Positions 49,334-58,312 of a stretch of DNA of 64,000 bases are shown in pieces (position 1 is the first letter of the stretch; each line of letters begins with the position of its first letter). Source of the DNA: Flavobacterium potami (GTDB lineage Bacteria; Bacteroidota; Bacteroidia; Flavobacteriales; Flavobacteriaceae). A program made the position numbers and the translations under genes. The DNA lies in assembly GCF_020026915.1 (NCBI RefSeq), contig NZ_JAINUY010000005.1:248001-312000 (forward strand). The letters run 5' to 3'. The notes below the pieces were generated by a model. That model was not told where the DNA came from. It saw nothing but the letters and a program-made list of their open reading frames with translations, and made no database searches.

Positions 49334-52315
49334 TTAGAAACTTGCATTTACTCCAAACAAGAATGTTCTTGCTCTTGGATAAACGTTACCATCAATTCCG
49401 TTGAATTTCTCCGGATCTAACCCATCATATTTTGTAAGTACAAAAACGTTCTGAACACCTGCAGAGAATCTTAAAGAAACATCTTTTAATACAGATTTAT
49501 CTAAAGTATACCCAAGAGTTACGTTATCTAATTTGATGAAAGAAGCATCTTTTACATAATAATTAGATAAATAACGTTGTGTTCCGTTATCTTCAAAAGT
49601 AAATCCAGTGTTTAAGTAATCTGAACTTACGTTAGACAAATCTGTTTGTCTTCTTAAACCAGCATCAGAATATCCTAAGTTAGAGTTTACGTTATCGAAA
49701 ATGTAATTTCCTAAACTTGCTCTCCAGTTCATTGTAAAATCAAACTTTTTGTAGTTTAAAGTTGAGAATAAACCGAATGTATAATCTGCAGTTGGTTTTT
49801 TGTATTTGTAACGGTCATTAGCATCAATTTTACCATCTCCGTTTCTGTCTACATAAGCACCTGCAATAGGTTTTTTATTAGCATCATACAATTGCTCGTA
49901 TACAAAGAATGAATTTGGAGCAGAACCAACTGTGTTAATTAGGACTTTGTTTCCATTTCCTCCTTGAATGTTATCTCCTACTTCATAACCTTGAAAACCT
50001 TCAACAGTTTGACCTAAACTTTCAATTTTCTGATCTAAGTAAGTAGCATTAACTGCAACGTTCCAAGTTAAGTTATCATTTTTAACAATATCAGATTGTA
50101 AACTAAATTCAAGACCTTTTGTTCTTAAATCTCCAATATTATTAAAACCTTGATTTCTTAAGTTAGCTCCATCTGGAACCAATACATCAGCCAATAAATC
50201 AGATGATTTTTTATCAAAATAGTTAATAGAACCTGTAATTCTATCTTTTAAGAATCCGAAATCAAGACCAATGTTCATCTCTGCTAACTCTTCCCATTTG
50301 ATATTTTGGTTGTATCCCTCTGGTCTAGCAGTTCTGTAAACAACACCATTAAACACATATTGAGTGTTAACAGTACCAAGTGTAACTCTTCTTAAATAGT
50401 CATACTGAGCAGAAATATCTTGCTGACCTGTAGTTCCGTAACCAATTCTTAATTTTAAAGTAGAAAGCGTAGCATTATCTTTTAAGAAAGCCTCTTCAGC
50501 AAGATTCCATGCAAAAGCACCTCCCATAAAGTTACCCCATCTGTTTTCTTCAGAAAAACGTGAAGTTCCATCTCTTCTATAGTTTAAAGTCAATAGATAT
50601 CTACTGTCCCAACCTAAATTCAAACGACCAAAATAAGATTGTAAATTGATATCCGGATCAGTAATAACGTCTTCATTTCTACTAGCAGCTGGCTGTGTAA
50701 GAGCTCCCGATTGGTATTTTTCTTTTTGGAACAACTGATAGTTGTATCCTGCTGTAGCATCTAATTTAAGTTTTCCTAAACTTTTGCTATAAACAAAATA
50801 AGCATTTAAATTTTTATTTTGAAGATCGTCAGTATAAGTATCATAGTTACCTAAATTCACATAGTTCCCAGAACTGAAAGGATTTGGCTGATATCCTAAA
50901 GCACTTTCTGTACTTTGTCTATTGTATCCGCTACTATCAAATCTATCGATACCAGCTTCAGCAACAAATCTTAAATCTTCAAAGAAGTGAAATTTATAAT
51001 CTAAACTAATGTTACCCCATTTTCTAGTAGATTTTGATCTTTTATCTTCTTGATTTAATCTTGCAAGCGGGTTTTTAGCTGGTAATAATGCTAAGTTTCC
51101 GTTTGGCTCTAACCATTCGAAGTAACCTCCATAACGAGAACCTGCTTGGTAAGGAGATTGTGTAGGATCAAAACTAATTGCTGAACCAATAACAGCGTTT
51201 TCATCTTGAAATTGATTTTTATTGAAAGATAAGTTTCCGCTAATATCAATTTTTAAGTGATTGTCAAATAATACTGGGTTTAACGATATCGATGTCGTAG
51301 TTCTTTCAAAAGAAGTATTTCTTAAGATTCCAGGATTATCAACATTTCCAACAGATAAACGTACAGGTAATTTATTAAATAAAGCACCGCTTACAGAGAT
51401 ATTATTGTTGGTTGTAAGGGCTGTATGGAAGATTTCGTCTTGCCAGTTTGTATTAGCAGTTCCCATTAATGCTTTTTGAGCATCGGTTCCTTTTGTGTTT
51501 ACAAAATTACGGAATTGGTCTGCGCTTAAAACGTCAACTGTATTAGCAACTGTATTAACACCTACCTGAGAGCTGAAATTAACCTTCACTCCACCTTTAG
51601 TACCTTTTTTAGTCGTAATTACGATTACCCCATTTGCTGCACGAGAACCGTAAATTGCAGCTGCAGAAGCATCTTTAAGAACTGTAAATGACTCAATATC
51701 ATTAGGATCAATTGTAGACAAAATACTTGTAGCACCACTTGGAACAGCGTTACTTAAAGGAAGTCCGTCTAAAATAATCAATGGATCGTTTGAGGCACTT
51801 AATGAAGATCCTCCACGAATTCTAATATCTGCTTTTGCTCCTGGAGCTCCTCCTCCAACAACATTAACACCAGCAATACGTCCACCGATTAAACTTTCCG
51901 GAGTTACGTTAATACCTTTGTTAAATTCTTTTGCTGAAATTTGAGAAACAGATCCTGTTGCGTCTTTTTTCTTAACAGTACCATAACCTACCTGAACAAC
52001 TACTTCCTGCAATTGATTAGTGTCCTCTTCTAAAGATACGGCTAAGTTTTTTTGACCATTAAATACAATAGTCGATGTTTTGTACCCAATAAATGAAACC
52101 AAAATCTTGTCTCCATTTTTCAGATTAGGCAACTGAAATTTACCATCAAAATCAGTAGAGGTACCTGTTGTAGCACCTTGTACATTTACATTTACTCCTG
52201 GAATTGGCTGACCTGTGGCATGATCAGTTACTGTTCCACTTAAAGTGTTTTGAGCTAACACAGTAAACGGAAGCAGAAGGAATAAAAATAACAACTTTTT
52301 GTAAATTGTTTTCAT
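49334..52315 (-). CDS. SusC/RagA-family TonB-linked outer-membrane transporter
   Basis: The 993-residue protein has a signal peptide (KTIYKKLLFLFLLLPFTVLA) and a CarboxypepD-regulatory-like N-terminal domain (SGTVTDHATGQPIPGVNVNV). The plug domain starts near 115 (VGYGTVKKKDATGSVSQIS, IRIRGGSSLSASNDPLIILD, AIYGSRAANGVIVITTKKG), and the barrel ends in ARTFLFGVNASF. It imports oligosaccharides across the outer membrane with TonB energy, paired with the SusD lid. It is the first gene of the minus-strand starch operon, divergent from the LacI regulator gene, with a consensus -7 box about 66-73 bases before the start codon. Confidence 0.96.
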   Translation of the reverse strand: MKTIYKKLLFLFLLLPFTVLAQNTLSGTVTDHATGQPIPGVNVNVQGATTGTSTDFDGKFQLPNLKNGDKILVSFIGYKTSTIVFNGQKNLAVSLEEDTNQLQEVVVQVGYGTVKKKDATGSVSQISAKEFNKGINVTPESLIGGRIAGVNVVGGGAPGAKADIRIRGGSSLSASNDPLIILDGLPLSNAVPSGATSILSTIDPNDIESFTVLKDASAAAIYGSRAANGVIVITTKKGTKGGVKVNFSSQVGVNTVANTVDVLSADQFRNFVNTKGTDAQKALMGTANTNWQDEIFHTALTTNNNISVSGALFNKLPVRLSVGNVDNPGILRNTSFERTTTSISLNPVLFDNHLKIDISGNLSFNKNQFQDENAVIGSAISFDPTQSPYQAGSRYGGYFEWLEPNGNLALLPAKNPLARLNQEDKRSKSTRKWGNISLDYKFHFFEDLRFVAEAGIDRFDSSGYNRQSTESALGYQPNPFSSGNYVNLGNYDTYTDDLQNKNLNAYFVYSKSLGKLKLDATAGYNYQLFQKEKYQSGALTQPAASRNEDVITDPDINLQSYFGRLNLGWDSRYLLTLNYRRDGTSRFSEENRWGNFMGGAFAWNLAEEAFLKDNATLSTLKLRIGYGTTGQQDISAQYDYLRRVTLGTVNTQYVFNGVVYRTARPEGYNQNIKWEELAEMNIGLDFGFLKDRITGSINYFDKKSSDLLADVLVPDGANLRNQGFNNIGDLRTKGLEFSLQSDIVKNDNLTWNVAVNATYLDQKIESLGQTVEGFQGYEVGDNIQGGNGNKVLINTVGSAPNSFFVYEQLYDANKKPIAGAYVDRNGDGKIDANDRYKYKKPTADYTFGLFSTLNYKKFDFTMNWRASLGNYIFDNVNSNLGYSDAGLRRQTDLSNVSSDYLNTGFTFEDNGTQRYLSNYYVKDASFIKLDNVTLGYTLDKSVLKDVSLRFSAGVQNVFVLTKYDGLDPEKFNGIDGNVYPRARTFLFGVNASF

Positions 52316-52365
52316 ACTTTTTGTTTAAATTAGTTTGAGTTTGTGAACGTTAGTTAAGTTTTTAA

Positions 52366-52377
52366 TTTTACTTCGAA
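52366..52377. promoter_or_regulatory. Candidate LacI-regulator operator, site A
   Basis: TTTTACTTCGAA occurs here, at the predicted susC transcription start, and again at 53689-53700 before the maltose permease gene. Its core TTCGAA is palindromic and CG-centred, as LacI-family operators often are. Confidence 0.4.
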
Positions 52378-52380
52378 TTT

Positions 52381-52388
52381 CAAAATTA
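52381..52388 (-). promoter_or_regulatory. SusC promoter -7 box
   Basis: On the minus strand TAATTTTG matches TAnnTTTG, giving a leader of about 58 bases. The -33 element is weak (CTGG about 21 bases upstream). Confidence 0.5.
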
Positions 52389-52550
52389 TGAATTTATTAA
52401 CATGCTCGACCAGACACAATTTTTATTGCTTTACGAAAACGTGGTAGTGTTGAAAACTTTCTATTTTTTGTAATCTTTTCGTATGAAAATTGTCAATTAT
52501 AAAAATTTCAGATACCTTTATTATTAATTAGATTTTTTTCAATTAACCCA

Positions 52551-53582
52551 ATGAAACGTAAAATAACCCTAAAACAGATAGCAAAGGAACTTGACGTATC
52601 CATTTCAACTGTCTCAAAATCATTACGAAACAGTCTCGAAATTGGCGAAGAAACCAGAGAAAAAGTTCAGGCTTTTGCAAAATTTTACAACTACAAACCG
52701 AACAATATTGCTCTTAGTTTAAAAAATCGAAAAACCAAAAGTATTGGTATTATCATTCCGGAAATTGTACATTATTTTTTCTCTACTGTAATCAACGGAA
52801 TTGAACAAGTAGCGAATGAACACGGCTATAGCGTTGTGATCTGTTTATCCGATGATTCTTTTGATAAAGAAGTTTTAAATATGGAGATGTTGGCCAACGG
52901 AAGTATTGACGGTTTTATCATGTCTCTTTCTAAAGAAACTCAGTACAAAGGTGACTTCCACCATATTACAGAAGTAATCAACCAGGGAATGCCAGTTGTC
53001 ATGTTTGACCGTGTTACAAACGATATATTATGCGATAAAGTTATTATTGATGATAAATCTGCGGCTTATGAAGCTGTTCAAAGTTTAATTGACAGTGGAC
53101 GAAAAAAAATTGCCTTAGTCACAACTGTAGATTATGTAAGCGTTGGAAAATTAAGAACTGACGGTTACGAAAAAGCACTCTTAGACAACGGAATTCCTTT
53201 CAATGAAGATTTAATCATCAAAATTGAGGATGTTGATACTTGCGAAATCACGATTTCTGAACTTTTACACGCCAGAGCTTTTGATGCTGTTTTTGCTGTA
53301 AATGAACTTTTTGCTGTTACGATTATCAAAACTGCTTCAAAAATGGGATTAAAAGTTCCTCAAGATCTAGCTGTTATTGCTTTTACTGATGGAATTATTT
53401 CAAAATATTCCACTCCAAGTATCACGACAGTAAGTCAAAGCGGTGAAAAAATGGGTAATAAAGCAGCTAAAATGCTTATTGAAAGACTGGAAGCCGAACA
53501 CGAAGATGATGAAGAAGAAAATGAAAACTACACGACAGAAGTAATCGAAACTCATCTCATAAAAAGAGAATCTACTGACTAA
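52551..53582 (+). CDS. LacI-family transcriptional regulator of the starch locus
   Basis: The 343-residue protein has the LacI helix-turn-helix at residues 4-26 (TLKQIAKELDVSISTVSKSL) and a hinge (YNYKPNNIALSLKNRKT). A periplasmic-binding-protein-like sugar domain follows (SIGIIIPEIVHYFFSTVING, QGMPVVMFDRVTNDILCDKV, VFAVNELFAVTIIKTASKMG). The end is acidic (EAEHEDDEEENENY). It lies between the divergent SusCDE-amylase and permease-phosphorylase operons and should control both in response to maltose or maltooligosaccharides. Bacteroides sus loci use SusR, a different protein family. Confidence 0.94.
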   Translation: MKRKITLKQIAKELDVSISTVSKSLRNSLEIGEETREKVQAFAKFYNYKPNNIALSLKNRKTKSIGIIIPEIVHYFFSTVINGIEQVANEHGYSVVICLSDDSFDKEVLNMEMLANGSIDGFIMSLSKETQYKGDFHHITEVINQGMPVVMFDRVTNDILCDKVIIDDKSAAYEAVQSLIDSGRKKIALVTTVDYVSVGKLRTDGYEKALLDNGIPFNEDLIIKIEDVDTCEITISELLHARAFDAVFAVNELFAVTIIKTASKMGLKVPQDLAVIAFTDGIISKYSTPSITTVSQSGEKMGNKAAKMLIERLEAEHEDDEEENENYTTEVIETHLIKRESTD

Positions 53583-53604
53583 ATTTCTTAAAATCAACAC
53601 ATTC

Positions 53605-53637
53605 TAAAGCCATAAAAATTTTTTATGGCTTTTTTAT
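53605..53637 (+). terminator. LacI-regulator gene terminator
   Basis: AAAGCCATAAAA and TTTTATGGCTTT form a 12-bp stem followed by a T run, so the regulator is transcribed separately from the permease operon. Confidence 0.85.
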
Positions 53638-53688
53638 TAGCATAAATAAAAAAATAATTTATACTTTTACGCCCGTCAAGGCTTTTAC

Positions 53689-53700
53689 TTTTACTTCGAA
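53689..53700. promoter_or_regulatory. Candidate LacI-regulator operator, site B
   Basis: TTTTACTTCGAA is identical to site A and ends 57 bases before the permease ATG. Site A lies 50 bases before the susC start codon, a similar position. A weak -7 box (TACTTTTA, near 53662) would place site B just after the transcription start. Confidence 0.4.
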
Positions 53701-53715
53701 AAAACAGTAAGTTTT

Positions 53716-53734
53716 GATAAGCAAAGCGCTTATC
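53716..53734. promoter_or_regulatory. Inverted repeat GATAAGC-5-GCTTATC in the permease leader
   Basis: GATAAGC (53716-53722) and GCTTATC (53728-53734) flank AAAGC. The region contains the CG-centred palindrome AAGCGCTT. It is either an additional operator or a leader hairpin. Confidence 0.4.
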
Positions 53735-53757
53735 GTTTAATTTTCAGAATTACGATA

Positions 53758-55113
53758 ATGGAAAAGCGTAAATTAAGTTTCTGGGAAATTTGGAACATGA
53801 GTTTCGGTTTCTTAGGAATACAAATGGGGTTTGCACTTCAGAATGCAAATGCCAGCAGAATTCTTCAAATTTTTGGTGCCGACGTACATGAACTTTCGTG
53901 GTTCTGGATTATTGCTCCTTTAATGGGATTAATAGTGCAACCAATTATTGGTCATTACAGCGATAAAACCTGGGGAAGATTCGGCAGACGAAAACCTTTC
54001 TTTTTAGTGGGAGCCGTTCTAGCTTCTGTGGGATTAATTTTAATGCCTCAAGCTAATATTTTCATTTCTGTACTACCAGCTTTATGGGTTGGAGCTGGAA
54101 TGTTAATGATTATGGATGCTTCTTTCAACATTGCAATGGAGCCTTTCAGAGCTTTGGTTGGTGACAATTTAAGAACAGATCAGCGTACTGCAGGATTTAG
54201 TATTCAAACTTCTTTAATTGGTTTTGGAGCCGTTATTGGTTCAGCGTTACCATACATTTTAACTAAATATTTTGGTGTACCAAACAGCACTGTTCCAGGA
54301 AGTGTACCTTTAAATCTAACGATGTCTTTTATCATTGGCGCAGCAGTTTTAATTGGTTCAATCTTAGTAACGCTGTTTACAACAAAAGAATACTCGCCAG
54401 AAGAACTGGCAAAATTTGAAGATCCACAAAATGACGTGATTTCTGATTCTGAGGAAAAATCAAAAATTACAGACATCTTTACCGATTTTGCAAAAATGCC
54501 AACCACAATGCGTCAGCTTAGCTGGGTGCAATTTTTTTCTTGGTTCGGATTATTCGGAATGTGGGTTTTTACAACGCCAGCCATTGCGCACCATATTTAC
54601 GGATTACCATTAAGTGACACGTCAAGCCAGCAATATCAAGATGCTGGAGACTGGGTCGGAATTCTATTTGGTGTTTACAACTTAGTTTCTGCTATTGTCG
54701 CTTTGTTTTTCTTACCCTACATCGCTAAAAAAATTGGCCGAAAAGCAACTCATTCCCTTTCACTAGTTATCGGAGGAATTGGTTTAATCTCAATTTACTT
54801 CATGCCAGATGAAAATTGGGTTGTATTACCGATGATTTTAATCGGAATTGCGTGGGCTAGTATTTTAGCAATGCCATACGCTATTCTTGCAGGATCTATA
54901 ACTCCTAAAAAAATGGGTGTTTATATGGGAATCTTCAACTTCTTTGTTGTTATTCCTCAGATTGTAAATGCTTTAATTGGAGGTCCAATTGTAAAATATC
55001 TTTACAACGGAGATGCTATTTATGCTTTAGTTACAAGCGGTGTCAGCTTTTTAATTGCTGCTGCTTTAGTTTCTAAAGTAAAAGATGTCGACGACTTTAC
55101 TCAAAAATCATAA
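53758..55113 (+). CDS. MFS sugar permease, predicted maltose transporter (SLC45/sucrose-type)
   Basis: The 451-residue protein has 12 TM helices and the features of the GPH/SLC45-like branch: FLGIQMGFALQNANASRILQ, WIIAPLMGLIVQPIIGHYSD, KTWGRFGRRKPFFLVGAV near 70-87, and FRALVGDNLRTDQRTAGFSI near 140. It imports a disaccharide with protons across the inner membrane. Maltose is inferred from the maltose phosphorylase and beta-phosphoglucomutase genes in the same operon. The beta-phosphoglucomutase gene begins 21 bases downstream. Confidence 0.9.
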   Translation: MEKRKLSFWEIWNMSFGFLGIQMGFALQNANASRILQIFGADVHELSWFWIIAPLMGLIVQPIIGHYSDKTWGRFGRRKPFFLVGAVLASVGLILMPQANIFISVLPALWVGAGMLMIMDASFNIAMEPFRALVGDNLRTDQRTAGFSIQTSLIGFGAVIGSALPYILTKYFGVPNSTVPGSVPLNLTMSFIIGAAVLIGSILVTLFTTKEYSPEELAKFEDPQNDVISDSEEKSKITDIFTDFAKMPTTMRQLSWVQFFSWFGLFGMWVFTTPAIAHHIYGLPLSDTSSQQYQDAGDWVGILFGVYNLVSAIVALFFLPYIAKKIGRKATHSLSLVIGGIGLISIYFMPDENWVVLPMILIGIAWASILAMPYAILAGSITPKKMGVYMGIFNFFVVIPQIVNALIGGPIVKYLYNGDAIYALVTSGVSFLIAAALVSKVKDVDDFTQKS

Positions 55114-55134
55114 TTAAGAATAATTTCCCCTAAG

Positions 55135-55788
55135 ATGAAAAAGGCATTTATATTCGACCTTGACGGCGTAATAGTTGACACCGCTAAATACCACTTTTTG
55201 GCGTGGCAAAAAATCGCTCAGTCATTAAATATAAACTTTACACACGAAGACAACGAACTTTTAAAAGGCGTGAGCCGCGTTCGTTCTCTAGATATTATAC
55301 TTGGATTAGGCAATGTTCAAGCTTCGCAAGAAGACAAAGACAAATGGCTGATTCAAAAAAATGAAGATTATTTATCTTATTTAGTTGACATGGACGAAAG
55401 TGAGATTCTTCCAGGAGTTTTTAAAATTCTTCAACTTTTAAAAGAGAAAAATCAAGGAATTGCATTGGGTTCTGCCAGCAAAAATGCAAGACCAATTTTA
55501 GAAAAAACAGGAATCATTTCGTATTTCGATGTTATTGTTGACGGAAATGACGTTACCAATGCAAAACCAGATCCTGAAGTTTTCTTAAAAGCGGCTCAAT
55601 TATTAAACATTGATCCAAAAAATTCAATTGTATTTGAAGATTCTGTTGCCGGAATTCAGGCAGCAAATATTGCAGAAATGGTAAGTGTTGGAATTGGTGA
55701 GGAAACAATTTTACATGAAGCTGATCATATTTTTAAGGATTTTACCCAAATCACACCAGGCTTTATTAACGACTTAATTAGTCAATGA
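55135..55788 (+). CDS. pgmB: Beta-phosphoglucomutase
   Basis: The enzyme interconverts beta-glucose-1-phosphate and glucose-6-phosphate. The 217-residue HAD-superfamily protein has the nucleophile motif FDLDGVIVDTAKYHFLAWQ with Asp8 and Asp10, LLKGVSRVRSLDIIL in the cap that grips the substrate, LGSASKNARPIL, and NAKPDPEVFLKAAQLL with IVFEDSVAGIQAA for the metal-binding acids. Beta-glucose-1-phosphate is the product of the GH65 phosphorylase encoded next, so the two act in sequence in the cytoplasm. A repeat of about 190 bases separates the two genes. Confidence 0.94.
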   Translation: MKKAFIFDLDGVIVDTAKYHFLAWQKIAQSLNINFTHEDNELLKGVSRVRSLDIILGLGNVQASQEDKDKWLIQKNEDYLSYLVDMDESEILPGVFKILQLLKEKNQGIALGSASKNARPILEKTGIISYFDVIVDGNDVTNAKPDPEVFLKAAQLLNIDPKNSIVFEDSVAGIQAANIAEMVSVGIGEETILHEADHIFKDFTQITPGFINDLISQ

Positions 55789-55790
55789 GA

Positions 55791-55976
55791 AAATTTGATA
55801 ATTAGATAATTCCTAAAAATGAGAATAATTTAATTACCACTCAACAAATTGTATCACAAAAAAAAATGTAAAACACCAAGCAATTCAAAAGGTAAAAAAT
55901 AGCGTCCAACAGATAATTATCTAATTATCAAATTGCCACATTATCTAATTACCCTAATTGCCACATTATCTAATTT
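55791..55976. repeat. AATTAGATAATT intergenic repeat element
   Basis: AATTTGATAATTAGATAATT (55792-55811) is perfectly inverted at 55915-55934. Next to the right arm, AATTGCCACATTATCTAATT occurs twice (55931-55950 and 55956-55975) with a period of 25. About 100 bases of unrelated sequence lie between the arms. It fills the gap between pgmB and the phosphorylase gene. Confidence 0.8.
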
Positions 55977-55981
55977 AAGAG

Positions 55982-58285
55982 ATGAATCAAGATTATATAA
56001 AACCAGACAATTGGTCCATAATAGAAGAAGGATTTGATGTCGAAAGAGTAAAATCGTCTGAAAGTCTTTTTAGTATCGGGAACGGTGCTATGGGACAGCG
56101 TGCGAATTTTGAAGAGAAATATTCTGGAGAAACTTTCCAAGGAAGTTACATTGCAGGTATTTATTATCCAGACAAAACAAAAGTGGGCTGGTGGAAAAAC
56201 GGTTATCCGAAGTATTTTGCCAAAGTTTTAAATGCTCCAAACTGGATTGGAATTGATATTGAAATCAACGAAGAAAACCTTGATTTACACAATTGTACCG
56301 AAGTTAGAAATTTCCGTAGAGAATTGAATATGAAAGAAGGATGGTACAACCGTTCTTTTGAAGCAGTTCTTAAAAACGGAACTGAAATCTCGGTAAATAT
56401 CCGTCGTTTTCTTTCTTTAGATTTAGACGAAGCTGGAGTGATCAAATACGATATTACACCTTTAAATAAAGATGCAAAAATCGTTTACAAACCGTATATC
56501 GACGCTGGTGTAACCAATGAAGATGCAAACTGGGAAGAAAAATTCTGGGAGCCTCTTGAAGTTAAAAAAGGGACAAACGAAGCTTTTGTAACGGCTCAAA
56601 CTTTCAAAACGCATTTTAAAGTTACGACTTTCATGCACAATACGATTTTGGCAAATGGCGAAAACATCAATGTTTCTCCATCAACAATCGACTCAACAAC
56701 AGATAAAGTTCAGTACACTTACGGGACAATTATCGCAAAAGGACAAACCTCAACAATCCAAAAAATTGGAGGTTATACAGTTTCTTTAAACCATGAAAAT
56801 ACTTTGGCTGGAGCAGAAAAAGTAATCAAATCTGCTGTGGCGCTAGGATACGAAAAATTACTTCAAAACCAAATCGATGCTTGGGCAAAAGTTTGGGAAA
56901 TGTCAGATATCACGATTGAAGGTGATGTTAAGGCACAGCAAGGAATTCGTTTCAATATTTTTCAATTGAACCAAACATATTCAGGAAAAGACAGCCGATT
57001 AAACATTGGTCCGAAAGGATTTACTGGAGAAAAATACGGCGGATCTACTTATTGGGACACTGAGGCGTATTGTATTCCGTTTTACATGGCTACAAAAGAT
57101 CAGCAGGTTGCGAGAAATTTATTGACGTATCGTTATAATCAATTGGACAAAGCGATTGAAAACGCGAAAGACAATTTAGGTTTCAAAAACGGTGCAGCTT
57201 TATATCCGATGGTTACCATGAATGGTGAAGAATGTCACAACGAATGGGAAATCACACACGAAGAAATCCACAGAAATGGAGCGATTGCTTTTGCGATTTA
57301 CAACTATTACCGCTACACGGGAGATTACTCTTATATTCCGGAAAAAGGCTTAGAAGTTTTAATCGGAATTGCGCGTTTCTGGCATCAGAGAGCTTCTTTT
57401 TCTAAAGATAAAAACCAATATGTAATTCTTGGAGTTACTGGTCCAAACGAATACGAAAACAACATCAACAATAACTTCTACACGAATTACATTGCAAAAT
57501 GGTGTATTGATTTTGCTTCGGAACAAATCGAAAAAGTGGCTTCAGAATATCCTGCAGATCACAAAAGAGTAATGGAAAAAGTTAGCCTTTCGGCGAATGA
57601 AATTCAGGAATGGAAAAAAGTGGCAGATGATATGTATTTCCCAGTTTCTGAAGAACTTGGAATTTATTTACAGCAAGATGGTTTCTTAGACAAAGATTTA
57701 GTTCCTGTAAAAGATTTAGATAAATCACAGCGTCCAATTAACCAAAAATGGTCTTGGGATCGCGTGTTGCGTTCGCCATACATCAAACAGGCAGACGTTT
57801 TACAAGGTTTTTATTTCTTCGAAGATCATTTTTCGAAAGAAGAATTAAAACGCAATTTCGAGTTTTACGAATCATTTACGGTTCACGAAAGTTCGCTTTC
57901 GCCTTGCGTACACTCGATTCAGGCTGCAGCTTTAGATAAAATGGACATGGCATATACATTTTATTTAAGAACTTCTCGTTTGGATTTGGATGATTATAAT
58001 AAAGAGGTTGAAGAAGGTTGTCATATCACGTCAATGGCCGGTACATGGATGAGTATCGTGGAAGGCTTTGGAGGAATGCGTGTTAAAAATGACCAGCTTC
58101 ATTTCTCACCAAAAATCCCAAAAGAATGGGAAGGTTATTCGTTTAAGATCAATTTCAGAAACCAAATTTTGAAAGTTACTGTAAATCACAACGAAACAAC
58201 TTTTACTGTAGATGGCGATCAGGATTTAACAATTGTAGTGAATGGAAAACCACAAACAATAAGTAAATTCGCTCAAATAAATTAA
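55982..58285 (+). CDS. GH65 maltose phosphorylase
   Basis: The 767-residue cytoplasmic enzyme splits maltose with phosphate into glucose and beta-glucose-1-phosphate. The GH65 layout is complete: an N-terminal beta-sandwich (ESLFSIGNGAMGQRANFEE), a linker, the (alpha/alpha)6 barrel with GGSTYWDTEAYCIPFYMA near 353-370 and the general acid Glu in ILGVTGPNEYENNI near 488, and a C-terminal sheet (DQLHFSPKIPKEWEGYSF). Kojibiose or trehalose phosphorylase would look similar, but the starch-locus context favours maltose. It shares a transcript with the permease and pgmB unless the repeat upstream interferes. GH97 follows after 27 bases. Confidence 0.92.
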   Translation: MNQDYIKPDNWSIIEEGFDVERVKSSESLFSIGNGAMGQRANFEEKYSGETFQGSYIAGIYYPDKTKVGWWKNGYPKYFAKVLNAPNWIGIDIEINEENLDLHNCTEVRNFRRELNMKEGWYNRSFEAVLKNGTEISVNIRRFLSLDLDEAGVIKYDITPLNKDAKIVYKPYIDAGVTNEDANWEEKFWEPLEVKKGTNEAFVTAQTFKTHFKVTTFMHNTILANGENINVSPSTIDSTTDKVQYTYGTIIAKGQTSTIQKIGGYTVSLNHENTLAGAEKVIKSAVALGYEKLLQNQIDAWAKVWEMSDITIEGDVKAQQGIRFNIFQLNQTYSGKDSRLNIGPKGFTGEKYGGSTYWDTEAYCIPFYMATKDQQVARNLLTYRYNQLDKAIENAKDNLGFKNGAALYPMVTMNGEECHNEWEITHEEIHRNGAIAFAIYNYYRYTGDYSYIPEKGLEVLIGIARFWHQRASFSKDKNQYVILGVTGPNEYENNINNNFYTNYIAKWCIDFASEQIEKVASEYPADHKRVMEKVSLSANEIQEWKKVADDMYFPVSEELGIYLQQDGFLDKDLVPVKDLDKSQRPINQKWSWDRVLRSPYIKQADVLQGFYFFEDHFSKEELKRNFEFYESFTVHESSLSPCVHSIQAAALDKMDMAYTFYLRTSRLDLDDYNKEVEEGCHITSMAGTWMSIVEGFGGMRVKNDQLHFSPKIPKEWEGYSFKINFRNQILKVTVNHNETTFTVDGDQDLTIVVNGKPQTISKFAQIN

Positions 58286-58312
58286 ATTACAATACTCTAA
58301 AATCTAAAAAAC

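Noticed and set aside
54204..54506. 100-codon minus-strand open frame inside the MFS permease gene
   Set aside because: Antisense to a clear 12-helix transporter, with no start context of its own.
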